Shown: one piece after another, positions 27,010 through 36,027 of the stretch
Layout: each line of letters opens with the position of its first letter
Numbering within the stretch: the first letter of the stretch is position 1
Made by a program: the position numbers and the translations under genes
From: Kushneria sinocarnis
Lineage (GTDB): Bacteria; Pseudomonadota; Gammaproteobacteria; Pseudomonadales; Halomonadaceae
DNA: 64,000 nucleotides
Direction: 5' to 3'
Assembly (NCBI RefSeq): GCF_003633775.1
Contig: NZ_RBIN01000005.1
Coordinates: forward strand, 248,001-312,000
Notes under the pieces: generated by a model
Seen by the model: only the letters and a program-made list of their open reading frames with translations
Told to the model about the DNA's origin: nothing
The model's database searches: none

Positions 27010-28266
27010 ATGCCGAATCGTCGAAGGATCGCCACGCTCTCCCTGCTGGCGGCGCTGATCCTGTATCTCACCAGCCTCTGGCTGGAAGGGCGCTGGCCGG
27101 GCATGAGCTACCTGGCCGCCTTTGCCGAAGCGGCGATGATCGGCGGCATCGCCGACTGGTTTGCCGTCACTGCGCTGTTTCGCCATCCGCTGGGGCTGAA
27201 GATTCCGCACACCGCCATCATCCCGCGCAACCGCCAGCGCATCGGGCGCAGCCTCTCGGGATTCATTCGCGAGAACTTCCTCTCCGAGCGCTATGTGCGC
27301 GACTCGGTACGCCGCTTCGATCTCGCCGGGGCGCTGATCGACTGGCTCGACCGCCCCGATCGCCGCGCCCTGGTCAGTGCCAGCGTCGCCCGCTTTACCG
27401 TGGCCTCGCTGTCGGCGCTGCGCCAGGAGGCCGCCCGCGACTTCCTCACCCACACCCTGCGCTACCATCTGGGCCGGCTGGATACCGCCCGCATGCTCGG
27501 TGCCGGCCTGTCGGTGCTGGCGGCCGAGGGGCGCCATCAGGCGCTGCTCGATGATTCGCTGGCGAAGCTGTCGCGCTGGCTGGAAGACGAGGCGCACCAG
27601 GAGCAGGTCAAGACCTTCATCACCGATACCGTGTTCAAGCTGTTCAACCCGCGCATCATGGGGCGCGAGGTCAGCTTTCACCGGCTGGCCGGCTGGGTGG
27701 TCAACGAGCGCATCGTCGAGCAGAGCGCCCGGCTCATCAGCGAGGTCAGCGCCGACCCCGAGCACCCGCTGCGCCGCCACCTCGATGAGCAGTTCCAGGC
27801 CCTGATCGAGCGCACCCGCAGTGATCAGCGGCTGGCGCGCAAGCTTGACGGACTGCGCGACGAGCTGCTCGACAACGAGCGCCTCACCCGCTATCTGGGC
27901 GCGATCTGGGAGGACATGGTGGCCTGGCTCGAGCGCGATCTGGCCCGCGAGGACTCCGAGATGCGCGGCCACTTCGAGAACTTCCTGGTGCACTACACCC
28001 GCTCGCTGCGCCGGGACGAGGCCGCCCGGCGCTGGCTCAACGAGCAGGCCGAAACCGTGCTGCCGGCGCTGGTGGAGCGCAACGGCCCGCGCATCGATGC
28101 CTATATCCAGCGCTATCTCGACAGCCTCGACACCGCCGAGATCGTCGAACAGATCGAGAAGAACGTCGGCAACGATCTGCAGTACATCCGCATCAACGGC
28201 ACCCTGGTAGGCGGCCTGATCGGCCTGGCCATCCACGTGCTGACCCAGCTGCTGCCGTTCACCTGA
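27010..28266 (+). CDS. DUF445 family membrane-associated protein
   Basis: The 418-residue protein has an N-terminal hydrophobic helix (ATLSLLAALILYLTSLWL), the DUF445 hallmark GGIADWFAVTALFRHPLGLK and IPHTAIIPRNRQRIG, long amphipathic helical repeats rich in Arg and Glu, and a C-terminal helix (GTLVGGLIGLAIHVLTQLLP). E. coli YjiN is the model; function is unknown. The start may be the ATG at 27010 or an in-frame TTG at 26998. Its stop overlaps the stop of the convergent mmuM by eight bases. Divergent from paralogue 3. Confidence 0.85.
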   Translation: MPNRRRIATLSLLAALILYLTSLWLEGRWPGMSYLAAFAEAAMIGGIADWFAVTALFRHPLGLKIPHTAIIPRNRQRIGRSLSGFIRENFLSERYVRDSVRRFDLAGALIDWLDRPDRRALVSASVARFTVASLSALRQEAARDFLTHTLRYHLGRLDTARMLGAGLSVLAAEGRHQALLDDSLAKLSRWLEDEAHQEQVKTFITDTVFKLFNPRIMGREVSFHRLAGWVVNERIVEQSARLISEVSADPEHPLRRHLDEQFQALIERTRSDQRLARKLDGLRDELLDNERLTRYLGAIWEDMVAWLERDLAREDSEMRGHFENFLVHYTRSLRRDEAARRWLNEQAETVLPALVERNGPRIDAYIQRYLDSLDTAEIVEQIEKNVGNDLQYIRINGTLVGGLIGLAIHVLTQLLPFT

Positions 28267-29227
28267 GGCGTCGGCGCTGCGCGGCGATGGCGCGGATATC
28301 CTCGGGCGTGGTGCGACAGCAGCCACCGATGATCGCGGCTCCGGCAGCCTGCCACTGCCGGGCCAGCTCGCCAAAGGGCGACGTGCCGGCCGGTGGTGTC
28401 GCCTGCGGCTGCCAGCCACCCTGGTGCGGATCATAGTGCTCGCCGGCGTTGGGGTAGACGATCACCGGGCGATCGCTGACCGCACGGATTTCGCCGATGA
28501 GCTCGCCGACATGGTGCGGCGCGGTGCAGTTGACGCCGATCGCCACCACCTGCGGACACTCGGCAAGCAGCGCGGCACAGTCGCGGATCGGCGTGCCGTC
28601 ACTGATATGCCTCGCATCCCGGGTCGTGAAGCTCACCCAGGCGCGCGCGCCGGGAAACTCCGGCAGCAGCCGACTCAGCGCCCGCGCCTCGCCCAGCGAC
28701 GGCAGCGTCTCGATCGCCAGCAGATCAGGGCGTTCGCTCATGAGTGCCGCCAGCCGCGGCCGGTGAAAGGCCTGCAGGGTCCGCTCATCATCGGTGTAGT
28801 CGCCACGATACTCGGAGCCATCGGCCAGCGCGGCGCCATAGGGCCCCACCGAGGCCGCCACCAGCGGCCGGGGCCGGCAGTCATCGGCGTGCGCACGCCG
28901 GAAGTCATCGCGCGCCCGGCGGGCGAGTGCGACCGAGCGGCGGATCAATCGCAGCGCCTGCTGCTCGCTCACCCCATGACGGCGAAAGCCCTCCAGCGAG
29001 GCCTGATAGCTGGCGGTAATGGCACAGTCCGCGCCGGCCTCGAACCAGGCGCGGTGCACCCGGGTAATGGTCTCGGGCGCCTCGCGCAGCAGCCGGGCCG
29101 ACCACAGTGCGTCATTGAGTTCGAAACCGATGCGTTCGAGCTCGGTCGCCAGCGCGCCGTCGAGCACCATGAAGGTGAAGCGCTCGAGCACCGCATCCAG
29201 CGCGCTCGGCAGGGGGGATCGTGCCAT
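28259..29227 (-). CDS. mmuM: Homocysteine S-methyltransferase
   Basis: The 322-residue zinc enzyme transfers a methyl group from S-methylmethionine (or SAM) to homocysteine, producing methionine. Zinc-ligand motifs VNCTAPH (about residue 230) and IIGGCCRTTPEDIRAI near the C-terminus are intact, and the N-terminus VLDGALATELERIGFELND fits MmuM. GGGAGG precedes the ATG at 29227. No S-methylmethionine permease (MmuP) is adjacent; the neighbour across the divergent gap is a peptide transporter. Confidence 0.9.
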   Translation of the reverse strand: MARSPLPSALDAVLERFTFMVLDGALATELERIGFELNDALWSARLLREAPETITRVHRAWFEAGADCAITASYQASLEGFRRHGVSEQQALRLIRRSVALARRARDDFRRAHADDCRPRPLVAASVGPYGAALADGSEYRGDYTDDERTLQAFHRPRLAALMSERPDLLAIETLPSLGEARALSRLLPEFPGARAWVSFTTRDARHISDGTPIRDCAALLAECPQVVAIGVNCTAPHHVGELIGEIRAVSDRPVIVYPNAGEHYDPHQGGWQPQATPPAGTSPFGELARQWQAAGAAIIGGCCRTTPEDIRAIAAQRRRLR

Positions 29228-29455
29228 CTGTTGCGCCTCCCGATCGGCTGTACACTCAAGGTTCTCCCTGCCCACCAGAGTGCCACGCCCGCCACAAGGC
29301 GACCATGGTCCGGGTGGTGACGACCCCGTGACCTCCGGCAGGCTGGCGCGTTGTCACTCGGCTCGGGCATCATGCGCGCCCACGGCTCACAAGGCCAACG
29401 CAGCCGATGCTTCAGGCACCCCCTGACTGACTGGTACCACAAGGGCTACACGCTT

Positions 29456-31042
29456 ATGCACTCTCCCACCGACACCCCCGACTCCACCCGGGACCGGGGC
29501 TTTCTCGGGCACCCCCGCGCACTGGGGCCGCTGTTTTTCACCGAAATGTGGGAGCGCTTCTCCTACTACGGCATTCGCCCGCTGCTGGTGCTGTTCATGG
29601 CCGCCACCCTGCACGATGGCGGGCTGGGCTTTGCGCGCGATACCGCCTCGGCCATCGTCGGCATCTATGCCGGCGCCATCTATCTCTCTGCCCTGCCCGG
29701 CGGCTGGCTGGCCGACAACTGGCTGGGCCAGCGCCGCGCGGTGTGGTACGGCTCGATCCTGATCTCGCTGGGCCATCTGTCGATCGCCCTCTCCGCCGCC
29801 TGGGGGGCGACGATGTTCTTCATCGGGCTGCTGTTCATCGTGCTCGGCTCGGGGCTGTTCAAGACCTGCATGTCGGTGATGGTCGGCACCCTCTATGACG
29901 AGGGCGATGCGCGCCGCGACGGCGGCTTCGCCATCTTCTACATGGGCATCAACCTGGGGGCGCTGCTGGCGCCGCTGTTCACCGGCCTGCTGATGCGCCA
30001 GTACGGCTGGCACTGGGGCTTCGGCATCGGCGGACTGGGCATGCTGGTGGCACTGCTGATCTTCCGGCTGTGGGCCATTCCCGGCCTCCGGCGCGCCGAT
30101 GAAGTGCGCGGCCGCGCTGCCAGCTGGGACGCCCCCGCCGTTGCCCGGCGCGGCGTCGGCTACTGGGTCAGCGGGCTGGCGATTGCGCTGGCCGCCTTCG
30201 TGGCACTGGTCGCCATGGGCGCAATCAGTCTCGATCCGGTCGCCATCGCCGAGGCCATGACCAGCGTGATCATCGTCTGTGCGCTGGGCTATTTCGTCTA
30301 TCTGTTCGCCTTCAGCGGACTGGATCGCGAGGAGCGCATCCGGGTGGCGGTCTGTTTCGTGCTGATCATGGCGGCCGCCTGCTTCTGGGCCTCGTTCGAG
30401 CAACAGCCCACCTCCTATAACCTGTTCGCCCGCGACTATACCGACCGCACGCTGTTCGGCTGGGAGATGCCCACGGTCTGGTTCCAGTCCTTCAATCCGC
30501 TGTTCATCATCCTGTTCGGCCCGCTGTTCGGCTGGCTGTGGCCGGCGCTGGGACGACGCGGCCGGGAGCCCGGCAGCCCCGCCAAGTTCGTGATCGGCCT
30601 GCTGCTGGCCGCCGGCGGCTTCGGCCTGATGATGCTGGCCGCCGAACGGGTACTGAGCAGCGGTGGCGCGGTGAGTGCCGGCTGGATCACCCTCAGCCTG
30701 CTGCTGCTGACCCTCGGCGAGCTCTGTCTGAGTCCGGTGGGACTGTCGACCATGAGCGCCCTGGCACCGCGGCAGATGCGCGGTCAGGTGATGGGGCTGT
30801 GGTTCACCGCCTCGGCACTGGGCAATCTGGTCGCCGGACTGATCGGCGGGCACGTCAATGCCGATGAACTGGGCCAGCTGCCCGAGCTGTTCGGACGCTG
30901 CGCGGTGGCGCTTTTGATCTGTGCGCTGATCCTGACACTGCTGATCCGGCCGATCCGGCGTATGCTGAAGGGCAATCCGATCGTTGATCCGGCTGCCGTG
31001 CAGCACGGTGCAACCACCTCGTCATCGAACGCCCATCACTGA
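29456..31042 (+). CDS. POT/PTR family proton:oligopeptide symporter
   Basis: The 528-residue inner membrane transporter imports di- and tripeptides with protons. The PTR signature FFTEMWERFSYYGIRPLLVL gives the ExxERFxYY proton-coupling motif in helix 1, and FIVLGSGLFKTCMSVMVGTL carries the second PTR signature. About 14 helices are present, as in DtpA-like proteins. The ATG at 29456 gives the family N-terminus. A Xaa-Pro aminopeptidase gene follows after 19 bases, so peptides imported here could be cleaved by the next product. Confidence 0.93.
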   Translation: MHSPTDTPDSTRDRGFLGHPRALGPLFFTEMWERFSYYGIRPLLVLFMAATLHDGGLGFARDTASAIVGIYAGAIYLSALPGGWLADNWLGQRRAVWYGSILISLGHLSIALSAAWGATMFFIGLLFIVLGSGLFKTCMSVMVGTLYDEGDARRDGGFAIFYMGINLGALLAPLFTGLLMRQYGWHWGFGIGGLGMLVALLIFRLWAIPGLRRADEVRGRAASWDAPAVARRGVGYWVSGLAIALAAFVALVAMGAISLDPVAIAEAMTSVIIVCALGYFVYLFAFSGLDREERIRVAVCFVLIMAAACFWASFEQQPTSYNLFARDYTDRTLFGWEMPTVWFQSFNPLFIILFGPLFGWLWPALGRRGREPGSPAKFVIGLLLAAGGFGLMMLAAERVLSSGGAVSAGWITLSLLLLTLGELCLSPVGLSTMSALAPRQMRGQVMGLWFTASALGNLVAGLIGGHVNADELGQLPELFGRCAVALLICALILTLLIRPIRRMLKGNPIVDPAAVQHGATTSSSNAHH

Positions 31043-31061
31043 ACCACCGGAGCCGAGCGAC

Positions 31062-32882
31062 ATGCCCCAGACCGAGACGCCCGCGACCCCCGCCGAACGC
31101 CTCGCCGCCCTGCGCACCGCCATGCAGGCGCATGGCTTCGATGGCTGGTGGATCCCTTCCTCGGACCCCCATCTCTCGGAGTACCTGCCCGAGCACTGGC
31201 AGGGGCGCGCCTGGCTTTCCGGCTTCGACGGTTCGGTCGGCACCCTGGTGGTGACGCAACACGCCGCCGGCCTGTGGGTCGATAGTCGCTACTGGGTACA
31301 GGCCGAAGCGCAGCTGGCCGGCAGCGGCATTGAGCTGATGAAGCTGCAGCCCGGCCAGGCGCAGGCGCCGATCCGCTGGCTGGCCGGTGAACTGGCACGC
31401 GGCGCCACGGTCGGCTGCGACGCCGCCGTGGTCTCGCTGACCAGCGCCCGCCAGCTGGAGGCGACGCTGGGCGAGCACGGCATCACCCTGCGCACCGATC
31501 ACGACCTGCTCGACGAGATCTGGCCGGATCGTCCGGCGCTGCCGCAGGCGCCGGTCTACGCCCATCCCGAGGCGTACGTCGGTACCCGCCGGCGCGACCG
31601 GCTCGCCGCACTGCGCGAGGCGATGCGCGACCACGGTGCCGACTGGCACCTGCTCTCCACGCTCGATGACATCGCCTGGCTGACCAATCTGCGCGGTGCC
31701 GATGTCGACTACAACCCGGTGTTTCTCGCCCACATGGTGATCGGCCGCGACCGCGCCACCCTGTTCATCGCCCCCGGCAAGCTCGACGAGCCGCTGCGCC
31801 GGGCGCTGATCGACGATGGCATCGAGGTGGCCGACTATCAGGCGACGGGCGACTACATCGCCGCCCTGACACGCGATACCCGGGTGCTGTTCGACCCCGA
31901 CCGGGTCACCCTGGCGCTGACCCGGGCACTGCCCGACGGGGTGGCGCCGGTCGAGGCGTATCAGCCCACCAGCCTGGCCAAGGGGCGCAAGTCCGAGGCC
32001 GATCTCGAGCATGTGCGCCACTTCATGGCCCAGGACGGCGCGGCGCTGTGCGAGTTCTTCGCCTGGCTGGATGACGCCCTGGCACGGGGCGAGGCGCTGA
32101 CCGAGCTGACCATCGACGAGCGCCTGACCGCGGCCCGCGCAGCGCGCGAGGGCTTCGTCTCGCGCAGCTTTCCCACCATTGCCGGCTTCAACGCCAACGG
32201 GGCCCTGCCGCACTACCGCGCCACCGAGCAGACGCACTCGGCGATCACCGGCAACGGCCTGCTGCTGATCGACTCCGGCGCCCAGTACCTCGGCGGCACT
32301 ACCGACATCACCCGAGTGGTGCCGATCGGCGAGATCACCGCCGAGCAGCGTGCCGACTTCACCCGGGTGCTCAAGGGCACCATCGCGCTGTCGCGGGCGC
32401 ACTTCCCGCGCGGCATTCCCGCCCCGCAGCTCGATGCCATCGCCCGCGCGCCACTGTGGGCCGCCGGGCTGGATTACGGTCACGGCACCGGCCACGGCGT
32501 GGGCTACTTTCTCAATGTCCATGAAGGCCCCCAGGTGATCGCCTGGCAGGCGGCCAGCCGGGCCCAGACCGCGATGCAGCCGGGCATGATCACCTCGATC
32601 GAACCGGGGCTCTACCGGCCGGGCCAGTGGGGCATTCGCATCGAGAATCTGGTCGCCAACCGTCCGGCGGCAGCGAGCGAGTTCGGTGACTTCCTGCAGT
32701 TCGAGACGCTCACCCTCTGCCCGATCGATACCCGCTGTATCGAACGCTCGCTGCTCACCCGCGAGGAGATCGCCTGGCTGGACGACTACCACGCCACGGT
32801 CTGGGAGCGACTCTCACCGCTGCTGAGCGGCGCCGCCCGCGCCTGGCTGGAGGAGAGCACCCAGGCACTCGGCCGGGGCTGA
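31062..32882 (+). CDS. Xaa-Pro aminopeptidase (M24B)
   Basis: The 606-residue metallopeptidase removes N-terminal residues preceding proline. All five metal ligands of the pita-bread domain are visible: LLLIDSGAQYLGGTTDITRV (two Asp), HGTGHGVGYFLNVHEG (His), MITSIEPGLYRPG (Glu) and WGIRIENLV (Glu). Two creatinase-like domains precede the catalytic domain (GFDGWWIPSSDPHLSEYLPE is the start), as in the 600-residue eukaryote-like APP class. It is probably cotranscribed with the peptide symporter. Confidence 0.93.
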   Translation: MPQTETPATPAERLAALRTAMQAHGFDGWWIPSSDPHLSEYLPEHWQGRAWLSGFDGSVGTLVVTQHAAGLWVDSRYWVQAEAQLAGSGIELMKLQPGQAQAPIRWLAGELARGATVGCDAAVVSLTSARQLEATLGEHGITLRTDHDLLDEIWPDRPALPQAPVYAHPEAYVGTRRRDRLAALREAMRDHGADWHLLSTLDDIAWLTNLRGADVDYNPVFLAHMVIGRDRATLFIAPGKLDEPLRRALIDDGIEVADYQATGDYIAALTRDTRVLFDPDRVTLALTRALPDGVAPVEAYQPTSLAKGRKSEADLEHVRHFMAQDGAALCEFFAWLDDALARGEALTELTIDERLTAARAAREGFVSRSFPTIAGFNANGALPHYRATEQTHSAITGNGLLLIDSGAQYLGGTTDITRVVPIGEITAEQRADFTRVLKGTIALSRAHFPRGIPAPQLDAIARAPLWAAGLDYGHGTGHGVGYFLNVHEGPQVIAWQAASRAQTAMQPGMITSIEPGLYRPGQWGIRIENLVANRPAAASEFGDFLQFETLTLCPIDTRCIERSLLTREEIAWLDDYHATVWERLSPLLSGAARAWLEESTQALGRG

Positions 32883-32914
32883 TCGACCGGTGTCATGACC
32901 ATCACGGTTTTTCA

Positions 32915-32927
32915 TGAAATTCATTCA
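32915..32927. promoter_or_regulatory. MetR-type binding site
   Basis: TGAAATTCATTCA matches the E. coli MetR consensus TGAANNNNNTTCA exactly, and the arms extend to ATGAA/TTCAT. It lies 117 bases before the methionine synthase start. MetR activates methionine synthase genes with homocysteine, so the context fits. Confidence 0.65.
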
Positions 32928-33043
32928 TGTTGCGGCCGGCTGATCTTCACGGTGTCGATGACGTCGGAGACTTATCCTGAAGGCACTCATGGGAGCCGGC
33001 CGAGGGTCGGCACCCCGCTCACGCTTTCAACAGGCCATGACCC

Positions 33044-34228
33044 ATGCAATACAGCCACGACCGCATCCTGACCACCCATACCGGCAGCCTGCCGCGCCCC
33101 CGCTCGCTCTCCGAGCTGCTGGTCCGGCGCGAACAGCACAAACCGTTCGATCAGACGGCGCTTGCGCGCGAGATCGAGCAGGGGGTGGCTCAGGCGGTGC
33201 GGGATCAGCTCGATGCCGGACTGGATATCATCAACGACGGCGAGGCGCCGCGGGTCGGATTTTCCACCTACGTGATCGAGCGCATGACCGGCTTCGGCGG
33301 CGAACAGCGCCGCAAGCCGGCACTGGACATGCAGCGCTTCCCCGGTTATGCCGACCACATGGCCCGCCAGATCGGGGTCGCGGAGGATCTGGCACGGGTC
33401 TGGAATACTGCCGAGGCGCAGCGGGCGGTGCACTACGAGGATTCGCTGGCCGGTGTCTCCGCCGAGCTGGCCGCGTTCGACCATGGCCTGAAGCAGCAAC
33501 ACGCCCGGCCGACGGAAACCTTCATGACCGCGGCCTCACCGGGCGTGGTCACCACCACCATGCTGCGTGCTGCCGACAATCCGGATTACCCCACCGATCG
33601 CGACTATGTACTGGCGGTCGCCCGGGAGATGAAAAAGGAGTATGACGCCATCATTGCGGCGGGCCATCTGCTGCAGCTCGACGCGCCCGATCTGGCCATG
33701 GAGCGGGTGATCATGTTCGGTGACCAGCCGCTGGGGAGCTTTCTCGAACGGGTCGAACTGCATGTCGAGGCGATCAATCTGGCACTCGCCGACATTCCGC
33801 CGGAGAAGGTGCGCCTGCACGTCTGCTGGGGCAACTGGCAGGGGCCGCACCAGGATGATGTGCCGGTCGCCGAACTGCTGCCGCTGCTTTATCAGGCGCA
33901 AGTCGGGGCGCTCAGCATTCCGCTCGGCAACCCGCGTCACGAGCACGAGAGTGTCTCCTTTCGCACGCATCCACTGCCCGAGCACATGCTGCTGATTCCC
34001 GGCGTCATCGATGTCACCACCAACTATCTCGAACACCCCGAGGTGGTTGCCAATCGCCTCTGCGCCGCGGCCGACGCCGTCGGTGACCGCGAGCGGATCA
34101 TTGCCGGCACCGACTGCGGCTTCGGCACCTTTGCCAGTTACGAGTTCGTGGCCCCCGATGTCGCCTGGGCCAAGCTGGGCGCACTCAGCGAGGGTGCCGC
34201 GCTGGCCTCGCAACGGCTGTGGGGATGA
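33044..34228 (+). CDS. Cobalamin-independent methionine synthase II-type protein (MetE C-terminal domain only)
   Basis: The 394-residue protein corresponds to the catalytic C-terminal barrel of MetE; the N-terminal half of full-length MetE (about 750 residues) is absent. The start TTHTGSLPRP is characteristic of stand-alone members. Zinc-ligand regions RLHVCWGNWQG (His, Cys) and IIAGTDCGFGTFASY (Cys) are intact. Such proteins may methylate homocysteine using a methyl donor other than triglutamyl-folate; several short forms work with corrinoid proteins. A perfect MetR-type box lies upstream. The next gene, DUF427, is separated by a 15-bp hairpin. Confidence 0.88.
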   Translation: MQYSHDRILTTHTGSLPRPRSLSELLVRREQHKPFDQTALAREIEQGVAQAVRDQLDAGLDIINDGEAPRVGFSTYVIERMTGFGGEQRRKPALDMQRFPGYADHMARQIGVAEDLARVWNTAEAQRAVHYEDSLAGVSAELAAFDHGLKQQHARPTETFMTAASPGVVTTTMLRAADNPDYPTDRDYVLAVAREMKKEYDAIIAAGHLLQLDAPDLAMERVIMFGDQPLGSFLERVELHVEAINLALADIPPEKVRLHVCWGNWQGPHQDDVPVAELLPLLYQAQVGALSIPLGNPRHEHESVSFRTHPLPEHMLLIPGVIDVTTNYLEHPEVVANRLCAAADAVGDRERIIAGTDCGFGTFASYEFVAPDVAWAKLGALSEGAALASQRLWG

Positions 34229-34233
34229 ACGCT

Positions 34234-34272
34234 TGTGTCCTGCGAGCAGGGCCGCGATGCTCGCAGGACACA
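34234..34272. terminator. Perfect 15-bp inverted repeat after the methionine synthase gene
   Basis: TGTGTCCTGCGAGCA (34234-34248) and TGCTCGCAGGACACA (34258-34272) surround a nine-base loop, six bases past the stop. The stem is unusually long and perfect. No T-run follows, so it may be a rho-independent-like end, an mRNA stabiliser or a protein site. Confidence 0.55.
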
Positions 34273-34303
34273 CGTCTGCTGACACCAACCGGAGCATGGC
34301 AGC

Positions 34304-34648
34304 ATGATCCACAATCCCGAAGGACGTATCACGCTACACCCGCATAACCGACGCGTTCGCGTCTGGCTCGGTGAGGTGCTGCTCGCTGACAGCCGCCGCG
34401 CCATCGAACTGCGCGAGACGGACTATCCACCCCGGCAGTATCTACCGCGTGAAGACGTTGAACTCTCCCGCCTTTCGGGTTCGGCCACCGCCACCTTCTG
34501 CCCGTTCAAGGGCCACGCCCGCTATCTTGCCGATCACGAGGGCACGGATATCGCCTGGAGCTACGAGACGCCCTTTGCGTTCGTCGCTGATATCCGGGAG
34601 CGGCTGGCCTTCGCTGGTGAGCAGATCACGGTAACCATCGACGACTGA
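34304..34648 (+). CDS. DUF427 domain protein
   Basis: The 114-residue protein shows family landmarks: VRVWLGEVLLADSRRAIELR, YPPRQYLPREDVE, TFCPFKGHARYL and IAWSYETPF. DUF427 is a small beta-fold of unknown function, often next to glyoxalase or amidohydrolase genes. GGAG lies a few bases before the ATG at 34304. It converges on the sugar dehydrogenase gene, with seven bases between stops. Confidence 0.88.
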   Translation: MIHNPEGRITLHPHNRRVRVWLGEVLLADSRRAIELRETDYPPRQYLPREDVELSRLSGSATATFCPFKGHARYLADHEGTDIAWSYETPFAFVADIRERLAFAGEQITVTIDD

Positions 34649-34655
34649 GTCATGC

Positions 34656-35861
34656 TCAGGACGATTCGGGCGTGACCCGAATCAGCCGGCCATCGCGCTG
34701 GTCGGTCAGCACCCAGAGCGCGCCATCCGGCCCCCGGGCGACATCGCGAACCCGGCCGAGCTCCTCCAGCAGCCGCTCCTCACCGCTGACCCGTTCACCA
34801 TCGAGCGCCAGGCGCACCACGCCACCGGGGCTGAGCGAGGCGATCAGCAGATTGCCCTGCCACTTTGCAAAGCGATTGCCGGTATAGAAGGTCATGCCGC
34901 CGGGCGCGATCACCGGGTCCCAGTAGTAGATCGGCTGTTCCATCCCCTCGTGCTGCGTGATGCCCTCGCCGATCGGCGCACCGGAATAATCCTCGCCATA
35001 GGTAATCACCGGCCAGCCGTAGTTGTGCCCCGCTGCCGGCCGGTTGAGCTCATCGCCCCCACGCGGGCCATGCTCGATGGTCCAGAGCGCCCCGCTGTCG
35101 GGATGCAGCGCCGCCCCCTGGATGTTGCGATGACCGTAGGACCAGATCGTCGGGCGGGCATCGTCGCGACCAACAAAGGGGTTATCGTCGGGACTCGAGC
35201 CATCGCGATTGATGCGCACCACCTTGCCCAGTTCGCTCTCGAGCGACTGCGCCTGCTGACGCGGCTCGGGCAGCGAACGCTCGCCAAGGGTGATGAACAG
35301 ATGGCCCTCGCCGTCGGGGATGACCCGGGAACCGAAGTGCCTGGTGGAGTCCCAGTCGGGCTGCTGGCGAAAGATCGGCTGCACCTCGCTCAGCCGGCTG
35401 CCGTCGGCGGAGAGTGTGGCCCGTGCCACTGCCGTACCGTTCCTGCCATGCTCGCGCGGCTCGGCATAGCTCAGATAGAGCCGGCGGTTCTCGGCAAACC
35501 CGGGGTCGAGCGCGACATCGAGCAGTCCACCCTGGCCGCGCGCATCGACCTCGGGCACCCCCGCAATCGGCTCGGAGACGGTGCCATCGGCCGTGATCAG
35601 CCGCAGTCGACCCGGCCGTTCGGTCACCAGCATGCCGCCCTCGGGCAGAAACGCCATCCCCCAGGGGTGGACAAGGCCCTCGGCTACCACCTCGGTCTGC
35701 AGTTCGACCGCCGACTGCATGGCAGGCGCCCGGGTCTGACCGGGGAAGGCGGGCTGCTGATCGGGCGCATTGGGGGGCGGGGTCTCCACCGGCGCACCGC
35801 GGGCGGCAAAGGCAGGGGTCAGCAGCAGGCTCAGGGAAGCGGCAAGCAGGACAGCACGCAT
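34656..35861 (-). CDS. PQQ-dependent aldose dehydrogenase (YliI/Asd type), periplasmic
   Basis: The 401-residue protein begins with a signal peptide (MRAVLLAASLSLLLTPAFAA), a Pro-rich linker to about residue 50, then the six-bladed propeller of the GSDH family: VHPWGMAFLPEGGMLVTERP, the GSRVIPDGEGHLFITLGER segment and SYGHRNIQG, IEHGPRGGDELN. Family members such as E. coli YliI oxidise aldoses to lactones using PQQ and calcium in the periplasm. GAGGAG is well spaced before the ATG at 35861. No PQQ synthesis genes are in the window. Confidence 0.88.
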   Translation of the reverse strand: MRAVLLAASLSLLLTPAFAARGAPVETPPPNAPDQQPAFPGQTRAPAMQSAVELQTEVVAEGLVHPWGMAFLPEGGMLVTERPGRLRLITADGTVSEPIAGVPEVDARGQGGLLDVALDPGFAENRRLYLSYAEPREHGRNGTAVARATLSADGSRLSEVQPIFRQQPDWDSTRHFGSRVIPDGEGHLFITLGERSLPEPRQQAQSLESELGKVVRINRDGSSPDDNPFVGRDDARPTIWSYGHRNIQGAALHPDSGALWTIEHGPRGGDELNRPAAGHNYGWPVITYGEDYSGAPIGEGITQHEGMEQPIYYWDPVIAPGGMTFYTGNRFAKWQGNLLIASLSPGGVVRLALDGERVSGEERLLEELGRVRDVARGPDGALWVLTDQRDGRLIRVTPESS

Positions 35862-36027
35862 GGACAGGACTCCTCGAGGGATCGCGATACTCCCCACGCT
35901 AGCACCCTCCCTGCAGGTGCGGGTGGCATGCCAGGCCTGACTTCAGCTGTCGCTTATACCCCCTGTCAGGCCCGGAGTGCTGTTCTATGCTGAAAACAAT
36001 GTGACCGGAACTGGCGGGAGCTCGCCA

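Noticed and set aside
29387-31006. Minus-strand open frame of 539 codons, Gln/His-rich
   Set aside because: Antisense to the POT transporter; Gln/His richness is typical of reverse-complemented hydrophobic codons.
30855-32792. Minus-strand open frame of 645 codons
   Set aside because: Antisense to the Xaa-Pro aminopeptidase, whose five metal ligands are intact on the plus strand.
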